From Nitrospina sp052156635 (lineage in GTDB: Bacteria > Nitrospinota > Nitrospinia > Nitrospinales > Nitrospinaceae), in contig NZ_JBQKUO010000006.1 of assembly GCF_052156635.1 (NCBI RefSeq), positions 1-64,000 on the forward strand: 64,000 nucleotides of DNA, given 5' to 3'. The notes below the pieces were generated by a model, which saw only the letters and a list, made by a program, of their open reading frames with translations, was not told where the DNA came from and did not search any database. Numbering within the stretch: the first letter of the stretch is position 1; every line of letters starts with the position of its first letter. The position numbers and the translations under genes were made by a program. Positions 37,506 to 46,538 of the stretch are shown piece by piece.

Positions 37506-40500
37506 ATGACACCACAAAAGACCGGCTGGCTTGATCGAATACTCAGCTATTTAGTTCTTCCCGGATTTTGTTCATTGGTTTTTCTCTGGCCTCTGTTGAT
37601 AAAAAAATATCAGGTTTATGGCGGGGCAGGCACTGAAATGGTTATGAGCCGCGCCATAAAGGGGCAGTTTAATTTAAGCTTGTTGTCGGGACATCTTCCT
37701 CTCTGGAATGAATGGGTGGAGACAGGGAAGGTGTTTTTGTTGTTCGGAACGGTACCCCTTAATTTTCTGACTCCCCTGGAGTTGCTTTTAGACCCATCGC
37801 TGAATTCTAAGTTAACTTTTGCGCTGCCTACTTTTGTGGTTTGTCTTTTAACCTTCAGCTTCTTTGTTTTACTTGCAAGATATATAGGGCTTCCAATCTG
37901 GGTCGGGCTGGCAGGAGGCTTTACATACCTGCTGGCGTCGCCCGTTGGTATGTATATATTTTCCTGGGTCTATTCTGGGATAATTGTGGCAACCCCATTT
38001 ATGATAGCGATTATCCTGATGTATTTTCGGCAACCAAATAACATGCTGTTGGTGGCTTACTTCGGTTTGGCTTTTATTGTGACCCAAGGCGCCTATAGTC
38101 CAAGTCTATCAATGGTTTTGATTTATATTTCATTTTTGACAGGGATTGAGCTTGCCCGAAAATTAATCTTTGAACCTCAGATTAAGTCGAAACAATCCCT
38201 TTATTTATTCGGCAAGCACTTTTTTGCATTTGTTCTTGCCCCACTCTTTTTCTTTGCATGGCAATTACCGTTAATTCAAAGTTTTTTGAAGGTACCTGTT
38301 AGGAGGATGAAAGGAGTTGATTTTAGTGCAAGTGAAGTCCTCAGGCATTTTTTTATGCAATTTGAAAGTTCTGTGGGCTTAAGGATTTTTATTGGAATGG
38401 GTTTGTTTCTGGTTTTGACAAGGCTGATCTTAAAATTTCTAAATTCTTTCAATAGTAAAAATATTTCAAATGCAAGACTCGGTGTTGTTCCTCGGTGGGC
38501 CCTTCCTCCGCTTGTTCTGTTTATTGTTTGGGTGCTTTTGTTTGCGTTTGGCATTGTTTCGGATTACCGCGCCGTCTCAATTTCGATTGTCAGTGTCCTC
38601 TTTGTGTTGCTTATATTTAGATACCCATCCCTAAGGAATCCAAACCTGGGAGGAATGCAGCATTGGGATTTTGGAATCAGAAAAAACTGGCGATTTCCTC
38701 TCTTGTGCGCTGGATTGTACATTGCATTATTTCAAAAAATAAAGATGGCAGATGAGGTGCTCGCTCCCAACGTGTTAGATGGGATGTTTTTATTTTTTAT
38801 TTTCATTGGAGCATTGTGGGAGCCCGAAAAGAATGGTCAGGATAATAACCAGAAGCGGCTTTTAAAATGGTTGTCCGGTTATTTTGTCGTGTGCCTGGGG
38901 CTTGGTTGGGTGATTCGGGATTTTCTGGCAATTCCCATGTATGAGATTTTCAATTACATATGGGCGGACAGTCGGGATTTTTTTTGGTTTGTGCCAACTC
39001 TAAGCATTCTTTTCATGATAGGGGTATTTCGATTTTATCAGCAAAGCTCAGCGATAATTCGGGATGTTAAGGATAGGTTGATCTTAGATATTAGTTTTTC
39101 CTCGATCAGAAAAGGAAAGCGGGAGGAGATTGCTGTTTTCCCGGATAGGGATGAAAATTTAAACGCAATCGATCGGGAAGGCTATGGGGAAGAAGAAAAG
39201 CGAATATGGTCTAAAATAATATCCGCTCCAAAATCGAAATATCTTGGCAGTTTGGCTGTTATTGCAGTGATTGTCGGCATTTTTTTAATACCTCTTGTGG
39301 GGTTCAAGTTCTTTGCCTCCAAAGGAAGTACTGTTGAAAATAGGATGCTCCGATATTTGAATAATAATGAGTGGCAATATTTTCTTAATCAAGAATCTTA
39401 TTATCGACCCCGAATGGAGTACGCCAAGGAGAGAGCGGGTGGATTCTTGCGCGGATTGGGGTGCAGGTTTCATTGGGGAACGACAGGATCTTGCGCTGCC
39501 TTAGGTATCATGGGTGCTTCGGGATACGATTTGATAAGTGATTCGTTTAGGGAGTTGATGGAGCGAGCCATTCTTGGTTCCACAAAATTTGTTAAAAAAG
39601 AATTTCCTAATTTGGTTTTTTACAGCCTTCAATCCCGACGGGTTTACTTGAAGAAATACCCGGAATATTCTGAATTTGAAAAGGATGAAGAAAGCTTATG
39701 GCAATATTACACTCAAATGCGTTCTCTTCCTTTGGGGAAAGGGGTGGACCCCTTTTATGTTGAGTTAATGAGGGTGGGATTATTGTGGCCATCCCATGTT
39801 GTTCAGGCAGGTGCGCCAAATCTTGATCCGGAGCGATGGGTTCAGGATTTCAAATGGTGGATACGGGCTGATTTTGGAGAAGGGAAGTCCAAGGTCATCA
39901 ATCGTGTGAAAATTAAGCCGAGAAAGGATCTGCCTCAGGGCTTATTTAAGCATTCTGAGTTACTGGCCAGCAATGATGGTGCGACTTGGACCTTTGTTTC
40001 TGCTTTGAATTTGGAAGAAATACCCGATCCAAACAAACCGGTCGAATGGCACTTTGTCAATGATAAAGCGTATCGATATTACATGCTTAACATTCTGGAC
40101 GGTCATTCCAGCGGAAAATTTCGTTCCTTGGCAGAAATGGAATGGAATGGAAATGAGCACAATGAGAACTCATCTTCCTATAAAAATTATCTGGCCGAAG
40201 CAGCTAAGGTGGAATTCAGTTCGTCAGCGGGTAACTTCCCTCCAGCGGGTCTATGGGATGGTAATCCAGATACGTATTGGCACGTTGATAAAATTTCCTC
40301 AAAATGGCATGTTTATGGCTCTCTATATCGTTTTAAGCCCAAGAAGAGCCTACAGCGATATGGAATACTCGTTCCAAGGAAAGGTCAGTCATTAAGGGAT
40401 GTTTCTAAACTTTTAACATCTTTAAAAAGGGAAGATTTAGAGCAGCTGTATGGGCGTATGGGTTTTTCTGAAGAGGAGTTGAGAGTTCGCGGAGTAGAGT

Positions 40501-40799
40501 TTTCTTACGCAAAGTTTGAGCCCAATAAGCAGGAATTCGAAATCATTTCCAATAATGAAGCTTATTTGATTGTTTTCGATAGCTTCCACCCGGATTGGCG
40601 TGCGATTAACAATGGAGATCGGGTTCCCATTGAAAAAGGATTTCTGAACTTTCGAGCAATACAGCTAAAGGTAGGCACAAATCACGTTAAAATTTTCTTT
40701 GAGCCTCAGTATATGGTGCCCGCTGCAGGCCTGTCCCTTCTCACTATGATAATGGTTGTTGGTTTTTGTGGGCGGGCTTTATGGCGGAGGGACAAGTGA
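37506..40799 (+). CDS. Large membrane protein, YfhO/GT-C-like, with discoidin-like lumenal region
   Basis: A 1097-residue protein. The first ~520 residues hold about a dozen membrane helices with an acidic first loop (GGAGTEMVMSR). A long charged part follows, then one more helix (about 575-600) and a ~450-residue soluble region. A last helix lies at the C-terminus after FEPQYMVPAAGLSL, a YfhO-like ending. Within the soluble region, the stretch around residues 780-880 (WVQDFKWWIRADFG, SNDGATWTFVS, YRYYMLNILDG) looks like an F5/8 type C carbohydrate-binding fold. Base composition is clearly AT-rich and codons end mostly in A/T, unlike the neighbours, suggesting transfer. Surface-glycan function is inference. 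Confidence 0.72.
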   Translation: MTPQKTGWLDRILSYLVLPGFCSLVFLWPLLIKKYQVYGGAGTEMVMSRAIKGQFNLSLLSGHLPLWNEWVETGKVFLLFGTVPLNFLTPLELLLDPSLNSKLTFALPTFVVCLLTFSFFVLLARYIGLPIWVGLAGGFTYLLASPVGMYIFSWVYSGIIVATPFMIAIILMYFRQPNNMLLVAYFGLAFIVTQGAYSPSLSMVLIYISFLTGIELARKLIFEPQIKSKQSLYLFGKHFFAFVLAPLFFFAWQLPLIQSFLKVPVRRMKGVDFSASEVLRHFFMQFESSVGLRIFIGMGLFLVLTRLILKFLNSFNSKNISNARLGVVPRWALPPLVLFIVWVLLFAFGIVSDYRAVSISIVSVLFVLLIFRYPSLRNPNLGGMQHWDFGIRKNWRFPLLCAGLYIALFQKIKMADEVLAPNVLDGMFLFFIFIGALWEPEKNGQDNNQKRLLKWLSGYFVVCLGLGWVIRDFLAIPMYEIFNYIWADSRDFFWFVPTLSILFMIGVFRFYQQSSAIIRDVKDRLILDISFSSIRKGKREEIAVFPDRDENLNAIDREGYGEEEKRIWSKIISAPKSKYLGSLAVIAVIVGIFLIPLVGFKFFASKGSTVENRMLRYLNNNEWQYFLNQESYYRPRMEYAKERAGGFLRGLGCRFHWGTTGSCAALGIMGASGYDLISDSFRELMERAILGSTKFVKKEFPNLVFYSLQSRRVYLKKYPEYSEFEKDEESLWQYYTQMRSLPLGKGVDPFYVELMRVGLLWPSHVVQAGAPNLDPERWVQDFKWWIRADFGEGKSKVINRVKIKPRKDLPQGLFKHSELLASNDGATWTFVSALNLEEIPDPNKPVEWHFVNDKAYRYYMLNILDGHSSGKFRSLAEMEWNGNEHNENSSSYKNYLAEAAKVEFSSSAGNFPPAGLWDGNPDTYWHVDKISSKWHVYGSLYRFKPKKSLQRYGILVPRKGQSLRDVSKLLTSLKREDLEQLYGRMGFSEEELRVRGVEFSYAKFEPNKQEFEIISNNEAYLIVFDSFHPDWRAINNGDRVPIEKGFLNFRAIQLKVGTNHVKIFFEPQYMVPAAGLSLLTMIMVVGFCGRALWRRDK

Positions 40800-40851
40800 G
40801 GGATCATCCTTGGCGAAATTTTATTCAAATGTTTAATTCAGGAAACGAATC

Positions 40852-41199
40852 ATGTCCGTAAAAATGTATCATAACCCGGAATGCAGTAAATCGCGCGCGA
40901 CGCTGGAGTTGCTGAAGGAAAAAGGCGTCGAGCCTCAAGTCATCGAATACCTAAAAACTCCACCGCCGGCAGACGAATTGAAAAACATTCTTGGAAAACT
41001 CGGTTTGTCGCCGCGCGAGTTGATGCGAAAAAAAGAGGACGAATACGGGGAGTTGAATCTCGACAATCCCGGACTGACAGACGACGAACTGATTCAGGCG
41101 ATGGCGCAGAATCCCATCCTCATCGAGCGCCCCATCGTGCTCGCAAACGGCAAAGCCGCGCTCGGCCGCCCACCGGAGCAGGTCCTCGACATCCTGTAA
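40852..41199 (+). CDS. arsC: ArsC-family (glutaredoxin-coupled) arsenate reductase
   Basis: A 115-residue thioredoxin-fold protein with the catalytic cysteine Cys11 in NPECSKSR, LIERPIVLANGKAALGRPPE with the conserved arginine, and a family-typical length. It reduces arsenate to arsenite using glutathione/glutaredoxin; some relatives are Spx/YffB-like with other roles. No arsenite pump or ArsR is adjacent, so the assignment as a resistance gene is moderate. Composition returns to GC-rich here, marking the end of the AT-rich stretch. Confidence 0.87.
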   Translation: MSVKMYHNPECSKSRATLELLKEKGVEPQVIEYLKTPPPADELKNILGKLGLSPRELMRKKEDEYGELNLDNPGLTDDELIQAMAQNPILIERPIVLANGKAALGRPPEQVLDIL

Positions 41200-41221
41200 G
41201 CGGATTGGAGGAAGGGGGTGT

Positions 41222-42745
41222 TCACTCCCCTGGAGGGCTTTCGCTAAGGCGGGTCACCACGTTGAAACCGGGAATGGGTTCGTCGCGTTCCATGCGCACC
41301 ACCGTTTCTTCAAACGCCAGACAGGTGAAACCATTTTTTTCTGCAATGGATTCGATGTAAGACCGGGAATGGGCGTAGCGTCCGGTCGGACGCAGGGCGA
41401 AATCGGTTTCATCAACCCGTTCTACCGAAAACAAAAACCACGCGCCAGCGGATGCTCGTTTCCGCACCGCCTGGAATAACGGATCCAGGTCACCGATGTA
41501 CACCAGCACGTCCGCGGCAATGAACAGGTCGAATCTTTCCTGGGCCCGGTCAAGAAACTCGATTAGCCCTCCTTCATGCAACGCATCGTAGATATTTTTA
41601 TCGCGGGCCTTTTGCAGCATCCTCGCGGAGAGGTCCACACCCGTCAACTTTTGGGTGCGTGATTTGAAGGCTTCTCCGGAAAGTCCGGTACCGCAACCCA
41701 GGTCGACAGTGCATTCAAAAACCTTGTCCTCAGGAACTGAAGCGTCCAGCATCTGACGCAGTTCTTTGGGTGACTGATATCTGAGGGAGAGGACCAACCT
41801 TTCCTCGAACTCCGGAGCCGCCTTGTCAAACAACCGGGAGACGTAATCTGCAGGCGCGGCCTGGGTGGTTGTGCCACGCAGGGCGTCCATCATGTGCCGG
41901 GCCGTGTGGTTTGCGGGGTCGATCTCCAATACCGTTTCATAGGTCTCGCGCGCCCGGTCCATATCCATTTGCAGGTAATACATGTGGGCCAGGTTATTGT
42001 ATGCTTTGGCAAACTTGGGATTGGCTTTCACCGCCTGCTGATAGCAGGCCAAAGCCTGTTCGGCATTTCCCTGGGCTTCATGCAGGTTGCCGAGATTGAA
42101 ATGGGCATCCGCGAATCGGGGATTGATGTCCAGGGCGCGTTGGTAGGCATCCACCGCCTCTTTGATCTCCCCGCATTCCCGCAACATGATGCCAAGATTG
42201 TTCCAGGCGTGGGCGTAGGATGGATCGAGGAAAACCGTACGTTCGAATTGCCGACGGGCTTCTTTCACGTCTCCCAGGGTGGAAAGGGCGTTTCCCAGGT
42301 TGAACGGATAATCCGGATCGGTGGGATCGATTTCTGCCGCTCGACGGAAGGCATCGACCGCCTGCGTATGGTGGCCCCATTCCAGCTCGACCAGCCCCAG
42401 GTTGAACCATGCCGGATCGAGGCGGTCGTTGATCCTCACGGCTTTTTGATAAGCCTCCGCCGCTTCCTTCAGCCGTCCGCGTTCCCGCAGCACTTTTCCA
42501 AGGTTGTAGTGCGCTTCGGCAAAACCGTCGTCCACCGCCAGCGCGCGGCGAATGAAAGCCTCTGCTTCCGAAGGGTTGCCTTTCTGGAAGGCCAGCACTC
42601 CCAGAATATGCAGCGCGTCGAAATGGTTGGCGTCGAGTTCCAAAACCTGTTGAAGGCAATTCCGGGCATCTTCCAGGCGTTGGGTATTGAGTGCCTGCGC
42701 CGCTTCCTGAAGAAGCTGGTCAATACTGAGTTGAGGATTTTGCAA
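41222..42745 (-). CDS. TPR-repeat protein fused to a SAM-dependent methyltransferase
   Basis: Residues 1 to about 290 are eight or so 34-residue tetratricopeptide repeats (for example AEAHYNLGKVLRERGRLKEAAEAYQKAV-type units). A class I methyltransferase follows, with VDLGCGTGLSGEAF (motif I, about residue 345), TGVDLSARML and IAADVLVYIGDL. This TPR-methyltransferase architecture is found in many bacteria; the substrate, perhaps a protein bound by the TPRs, is unknown. It is convergent with arsC. The ATG start is the obvious one, although no strong ribosome site precedes it. Confidence 0.88.
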   Translation of the reverse strand: MQNPQLSIDQLLQEAAQALNTQRLEDARNCLQQVLELDANHFDALHILGVLAFQKGNPSEAEAFIRRALAVDDGFAEAHYNLGKVLRERGRLKEAAEAYQKAVRINDRLDPAWFNLGLVELEWGHHTQAVDAFRRAAEIDPTDPDYPFNLGNALSTLGDVKEARRQFERTVFLDPSYAHAWNNLGIMLRECGEIKEAVDAYQRALDINPRFADAHFNLGNLHEAQGNAEQALACYQQAVKANPKFAKAYNNLAHMYYLQMDMDRARETYETVLEIDPANHTARHMMDALRGTTTQAAPADYVSRLFDKAAPEFEERLVLSLRYQSPKELRQMLDASVPEDKVFECTVDLGCGTGLSGEAFKSRTQKLTGVDLSARMLQKARDKNIYDALHEGGLIEFLDRAQERFDLFIAADVLVYIGDLDPLFQAVRKRASAGAWFLFSVERVDETDFALRPTGRYAHSRSYIESIAEKNGFTCLAFEETVVRMERDEPIPGFNVVTRLSESPPGE

Positions 42746-42938
42746 AACGCATCCTGTTTTGAAGTGTCATTCGTAAGAATTCGAGTCCTATGTCTCAAGA
42801 CCTCTATTATTCGGATTTTTTGAATTATCACAAGGGAAACGAATCGAAGCCGGAGCCCGGCTGGAAGACGGGTCAGGGTCCCTACCAAAGAGGTGCGCCG
42901 GGACAGGCCGGTTGCAGGCTTGTTTAAAATGGGGGTGG

Positions 42939-43163
42939 TTAAAACCGGTTCACCACCACATGCCCACCGGAAACAACCAGGTCCGGATATTCGAGGACTT
43001 TCAGGTCGTGTAACGGGCTTCCCTTCGCGGACCGGAGGAGCATCGGGTCCCCGTTTGGTTCTTGGGCGGATGCGAAAAGGGGAGCCGAAACCATCAAGGC
43101 CAGGCACAGGACCTGCCTGATACCCCTCCCACACATTGATTTGGTCCAATGCCGGACTTTCAT
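42939..43163 (-). CDS. Small secreted protein downstream of the TonB receptor
   Basis: A 74-residue protein with a very good ribosome site (AAGGGGAG eight bases before the ATG) and a signal peptide (GIRQVLCLALMVSAPLFASA, then QEPNGD). The mature part is about 45 residues without cysteines or a known domain, ending in SGGHVVVNRF. It lies 48 bases after the TonB-receptor stop on the same strand and is probably co-transcribed with it. Its role is unknown. Confidence 0.68.
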   Translation of the reverse strand: MKVRHWTKSMCGRGIRQVLCLALMVSAPLFASAQEPNGDPMLLRSAKGSPLHDLKVLEYPDLVVSGGHVVVNRF

Positions 43164-43211
43164 ATTTCAAACTCCCCTTTTCGCGAAATTAAAACCAAAG
43201 CACGCCGCAGG

Positions 43212-45296
43212 TTAAAACCTGAGGCGCACGCCGCCGAAGATGCGGCGGTCGTCTCCCGCATAAAACGCCGCCTGGTTGAACGGCGTCGGGGTGGCGATGG
43301 TGGAAAAGGTGGAGATGAAGTTTTTGTCCAGCAGGTTGCGTCCATTGGCGAACACGTCGATATTCTTGTTCACCGTGTAGCCCGCCGTGAACCCGAGTAT
43401 GGCATAACCCGGAGCCTTCAACCGATTGGAGAAATCGACGTACGCACTGCTTGCCGCCTCCAGGGTCGGGGCGACGAACCATTTGTCCCCGTCCGTGTAG
43501 CGCAACTCCGCCTGGTAAAAATGGGGCGGCTGACCCGGCAGGGTGTTGTCGCCGTGCTGAACGTTGTCATCGAACTTGAAATCGCTGTAGGTGTATGCGT
43601 TACGCCATTGCAGGCGGTCGCCCCCCTGCAACAGGTTGCGGGCCAGCAGGATGTCGAGGCCCGCTTCCACACCTTGGTGGATGGTGGAATCGGCATTGAA
43701 GGTGGAAACGGGGAACCCGGGTCCGGTTGTGAACTGAAGCAGTTCGTCCTCCACCCACGCACGATAGAGGGCAATGTCCCATGCCACGCGTCCGTGTTGC
43801 CCGCGGCTTCCCACCTCGACGGTCCACGCTTTCTGTGCGGAGAGAGGAGCGAATCCCGCCGCGCCGCCCTGCGTCAGGTTGGAGAAATCAGGCGGTTCGT
43901 AACTGCGGGTGACGTTGGCGAAAAACTGGATGGTCGGGGTGTGGTGGTACATCACGCCCACGCGCGGGTTGAAGGTGGCGGTGGTCTGGGAATCGCTCTG
44001 CGCGGGCGCAAGCTTGTTTTCCGATTCGCGCCCGGCATAAATCACCTGGCCGCCCGTAACAAGTGCCCACTGGGGGTTGAAGTAAAAATGATTCTCGCCG
44101 TACAGCACCACCGTCTCCGCGGACTGATCCTGGTCGGAAGTCAGGGCGCCGCGCGCACCGCCGAAGTTCTGAAACACCAGTGCATTGGTGTAGCCGAACT
44201 GGGAAAGCACGCCGCCGCGGAATTCGTTTTTATATCCGCTCAGCGAGTAGGAGCCATGCGCCTGTGCGAACACGCCGTAGTCGAGGCTGGTCTGGTCGAT
44301 GATGCCGACGAACGACGTGATGGGATGAAACAGGGTTTTGTGATTGACATACGCGCCCACGTCCACGAACCGGCCGTTGCCCAGATCGAAGGTGGTTTTG
44401 TTGGACAGGCGCACGGAGTTGATGTCCCTCTGCCAGTCCTGGGTGATGGCGGAGGGATTGGCGTTTTCCGGATTGCTGAGAGCCTGTCCCAGGGTGACCG
44501 TTCCCGGCAACTCCTGTGCGATCACGTTGGTGCTCATGTAAAAACGCGTTTCCACCGAATCCGACAGGCGCAGACCGTAGTTGCTGTTGAACTTGACGTT
44601 CTCCTGCCTGGCATGGTCACGGAAGTCGTCGCTGGTGGTGGCCGTGACACTGACGAACAGGTCGGACCGGTTGAACTGGTAACCGGATTGCAGGTGCAGG
44701 CGGAAGGTCTGGTCGGCGCCGCCGTCGAACCGGTACATCTGTCCCGGATGACTCTTGCCGTTCTTTGTGATCAGGTTGACCGCTCCGCCCAGCGTGATGC
44801 CGCCATACTGCAGGGCGTTGCCTCCTTTATAAACCTCGATGCGTTGCAGGGCGAGGAAATCCATTTCCTGGAAATCGCCACTGCCGTCGGCCAGGTTGAA
44901 CGGAATGCCATCCTGCAACAGGCGCAGGCCCACAAGATGAAAACCGCGTGCGAGACCCGACCCGCGAAGCGACAGGCGGACCTCCTCGCCAAACCGCTTC
45001 TGCGCGTACGCTCCCGGCACCAGAGCCAGCGTGTCTTCAAAGTTGAGGGTGTAGGTGTCCTCAAACGATTCCTCAGTGACCACGTTCACGCCGCCCGGCG
45101 CTTTCTTGATTTCCTTTTCCGCCTCTGCGTTGCTGGGGACGGTCAGCGTCCCTTTCGGTTTTTCCTTTTTTCCAACGACCTCAATTTCTTTCAGCACGAT
45201 TTCCTTGCTCTCTGCAAACGCGGCGGGTGCAAAAAGAAACAAACTCAAAACAGCGTTGATAAAGAATGGGATTACGAATTTCAATCTGCTGTCCAC
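43212..45296 (-). CDS. TonB-dependent outer membrane receptor
   Basis: A 694-residue receptor with a signal peptide (residues 1-27, cut near PAAFA-ES). The plug domain shows PGGVNVVTEE, LRGSGLARGF and GGNALQYGGITLGGAVNLIT. A 22-strand-type barrel follows, ending in the aromatic GGVRLRF. It imports a metal chelate or other large ligand using TonB energy; the plug resembles FecA-like iron/copper receptors but the ligand is not certain. I chose the GTG at 45296, which sits just behind a perfect AAGGAGGT site; other upstream starts lack one. A His/Cys-rich secreted protein precedes it. Confidence 0.9.
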   Translation of the reverse strand: MDSRLKFVIPFFINAVLSLFLFAPAAFAESKEIVLKEIEVVGKKEKPKGTLTVPSNAEAEKEIKKAPGGVNVVTEESFEDTYTLNFEDTLALVPGAYAQKRFGEEVRLSLRGSGLARGFHLVGLRLLQDGIPFNLADGSGDFQEMDFLALQRIEVYKGGNALQYGGITLGGAVNLITKNGKSHPGQMYRFDGGADQTFRLHLQSGYQFNRSDLFVSVTATTSDDFRDHARQENVKFNSNYGLRLSDSVETRFYMSTNVIAQELPGTVTLGQALSNPENANPSAITQDWQRDINSVRLSNKTTFDLGNGRFVDVGAYVNHKTLFHPITSFVGIIDQTSLDYGVFAQAHGSYSLSGYKNEFRGGVLSQFGYTNALVFQNFGGARGALTSDQDQSAETVVLYGENHFYFNPQWALVTGGQVIYAGRESENKLAPAQSDSQTTATFNPRVGVMYHHTPTIQFFANVTRSYEPPDFSNLTQGGAAGFAPLSAQKAWTVEVGSRGQHGRVAWDIALYRAWVEDELLQFTTGPGFPVSTFNADSTIHQGVEAGLDILLARNLLQGGDRLQWRNAYTYSDFKFDDNVQHGDNTLPGQPPHFYQAELRYTDGDKWFVAPTLEAASSAYVDFSNRLKAPGYAILGFTAGYTVNKNIDVFANGRNLLDKNFISTFSTIATPTPFNQAAFYAGDDRRIFGGVRLRF

Positions 45297-45464
45297 GGGA
45301 ACCTCCTTTTGACTTCCTGGAACGGTTGGAACCGCGGCATCTGTTACCCGATCGACTTTGCGCCGTACGCAAACAGGGGTGAATGCGTCACAGCCAAATT
45401 CAACGGGGCCGATCACAAACGGACGCCGGGTTCGTTCAAAAAATATTGATGGGTTCGGATGAAG

Positions 45465-45884
45465 TCAGGAGGATCGGGGAGGGGGGTCCAGCGGGTCGTG
45501 AGGGGGGATGGAATTATAGAAAGCGGCTTGCAGGCAGACGGGCTCATTTTGGAGAAAGGGATTCCATTTAACCCCAATGGCAGCCCGTTCCATGGGAGGC
45601 AGGGATGAAAATCCGGTAACCACCGCGCGCGGGTGCTCTCCGCAATCCCGGCTGATCTGGCAGTCCACCGGATGTGTGCTCCCCGTCCGGTTTGCGTGCG
45701 GGCAGAGGATCAACAGGTGGTGTTTGTGTTGCGGACAATGGGGTTTCTGCGCGTTTGTGGAAGAGGCATGGGAAGCGAACGGATTCACCCCTTCATGCGC
45801 ATGCGGGGCGGCCACGGCCTGCGCCGCAAACAGCAGCAACGCACCTCCCGCAAACAGAATGCCCGTCATAATTCGATTCAGCAT
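45465..45884 (-). CDS. Secreted His/Cys-rich protein upstream of the TonB receptor
   Basis: A 139-residue protein with a signal peptide (MTGILFAGGALLLFAAQAVAA) and a mature part containing PHAHEG, SHASS, HCPQHKHH and CPHAN, a metal-ligand-rich pattern often found beside copper or zinc uptake receptors. The C-terminal half is proline-rich. It ends 168 bases before the TonB-receptor start on the same strand. I chose the ATG at 45884; a TTG at 45890 is possible and neither has a clear ribosome site. Metal binding is inferred from composition. Confidence 0.62.
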   Translation of the reverse strand: MLNRIMTGILFAGGALLLFAAQAVAAPHAHEGVNPFASHASSTNAQKPHCPQHKHHLLILCPHANRTGSTHPVDCQISRDCGEHPRAVVTGFSSLPPMERAAIGVKWNPFLQNEPVCLQAAFYNSIPPHDPLDPPPRSS

Positions 45885-45900
45885 GCGCAAATATTATGAA

Positions 45901-46151
45901 ATAGGGGCCATAAATTCAACCCGTTTATTCATGGCCTTCTCGAAAGGGAGCGGGCGGTATTGGCCTGGGCGGAGACAGTGACCCGCCTGAACGAAACGCA
46001 CGTTCCCGACGAGGGATTCGAGCGCGTCCGCGCCCACTTCACCGATGCGGAACTGGTGGACCTGACGGTATCGATCGCCCAGATCAACTCCTGGAACCGG
46101 CTCGCCGTTTCCTTCCGCGCGGAACCGCAATTGGCCCCTGTCGCGGCCTGA
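45901..46151 (+). pseudogene. C-terminal remnant of a CMD/AhpD-like alkylhydroperoxidase gene
   Basis: The frame encodes ERERAVLAWAETVTRLNE, then THVPDEGFERVRAHF, ELVDLTVSIAQINSWNR and a short tail. That is the C-terminal half of carboxymuconolactone-decarboxylase (AhpD-like) proteins. Upstream, the frame meets a stop (TGA) after about a dozen further residues, with no start codon with a ribosome site. The catalytic CxxC half is absent. The gene is therefore a 5'-deleted remnant next to the divergent His-rich gene. Confidence 0.7.
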
Positions 46152-46538
46152 ACCCCTTATTTTTTAAAGCGATGCCCCATTGGCTTCGACCGGAGGCCTG
46201 CCGGGGTCACCTGCCCGGGTCCTGCCGGTGGGCGCGGTGGCTAAATTCTCATTTCGAATTGCATTCGCTTATTGAGTTTGTTTGGGTTATAATGTTCCCT
46301 GCTAGTTGATTGAGCTGTTTGAGAATTGGCGGCGATGAGCTGAAAAGCTTTCTTTCTGGATCGAAACCTTCCCGGAACCTCTATTCCGGCGCGTTTCTGT
46401 TTCCCTTCCCTCTTGTTCTCCTCAAATTAACGCTATCACCCGAATCACCGGGTACGAAGCCGCATCTTCGGGCTTGCACTGAAGAGTCTGGAATCGTTGC
46501 GCCTTCTATTTCGAGCAACACTACCAAAGGATATTATT
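46152..46538. other. Long leader region of the DEAD-box helicase gene
   Basis: No gene is supported in about 390 bases. A perfect TATAAT (46288-46293) lies 245 bases before the start, with only a weak -35. A long 5' leader would fit cold-shock-type helicase mRNAs, which is inference. Confidence 0.45.

Noticed and set aside
43149..45449. 766-codon plus frame opposite the TonB receptor
   Set aside because: The receptor frame has a signal peptide, plug and barrel motifs and a perfect ribosome site; the plus frame has none.
45297..45464. Cobalamin riboswitch upstream of the TonB receptor
   Set aside because: I looked for the B12-box and core helices in this leader and did not find them.
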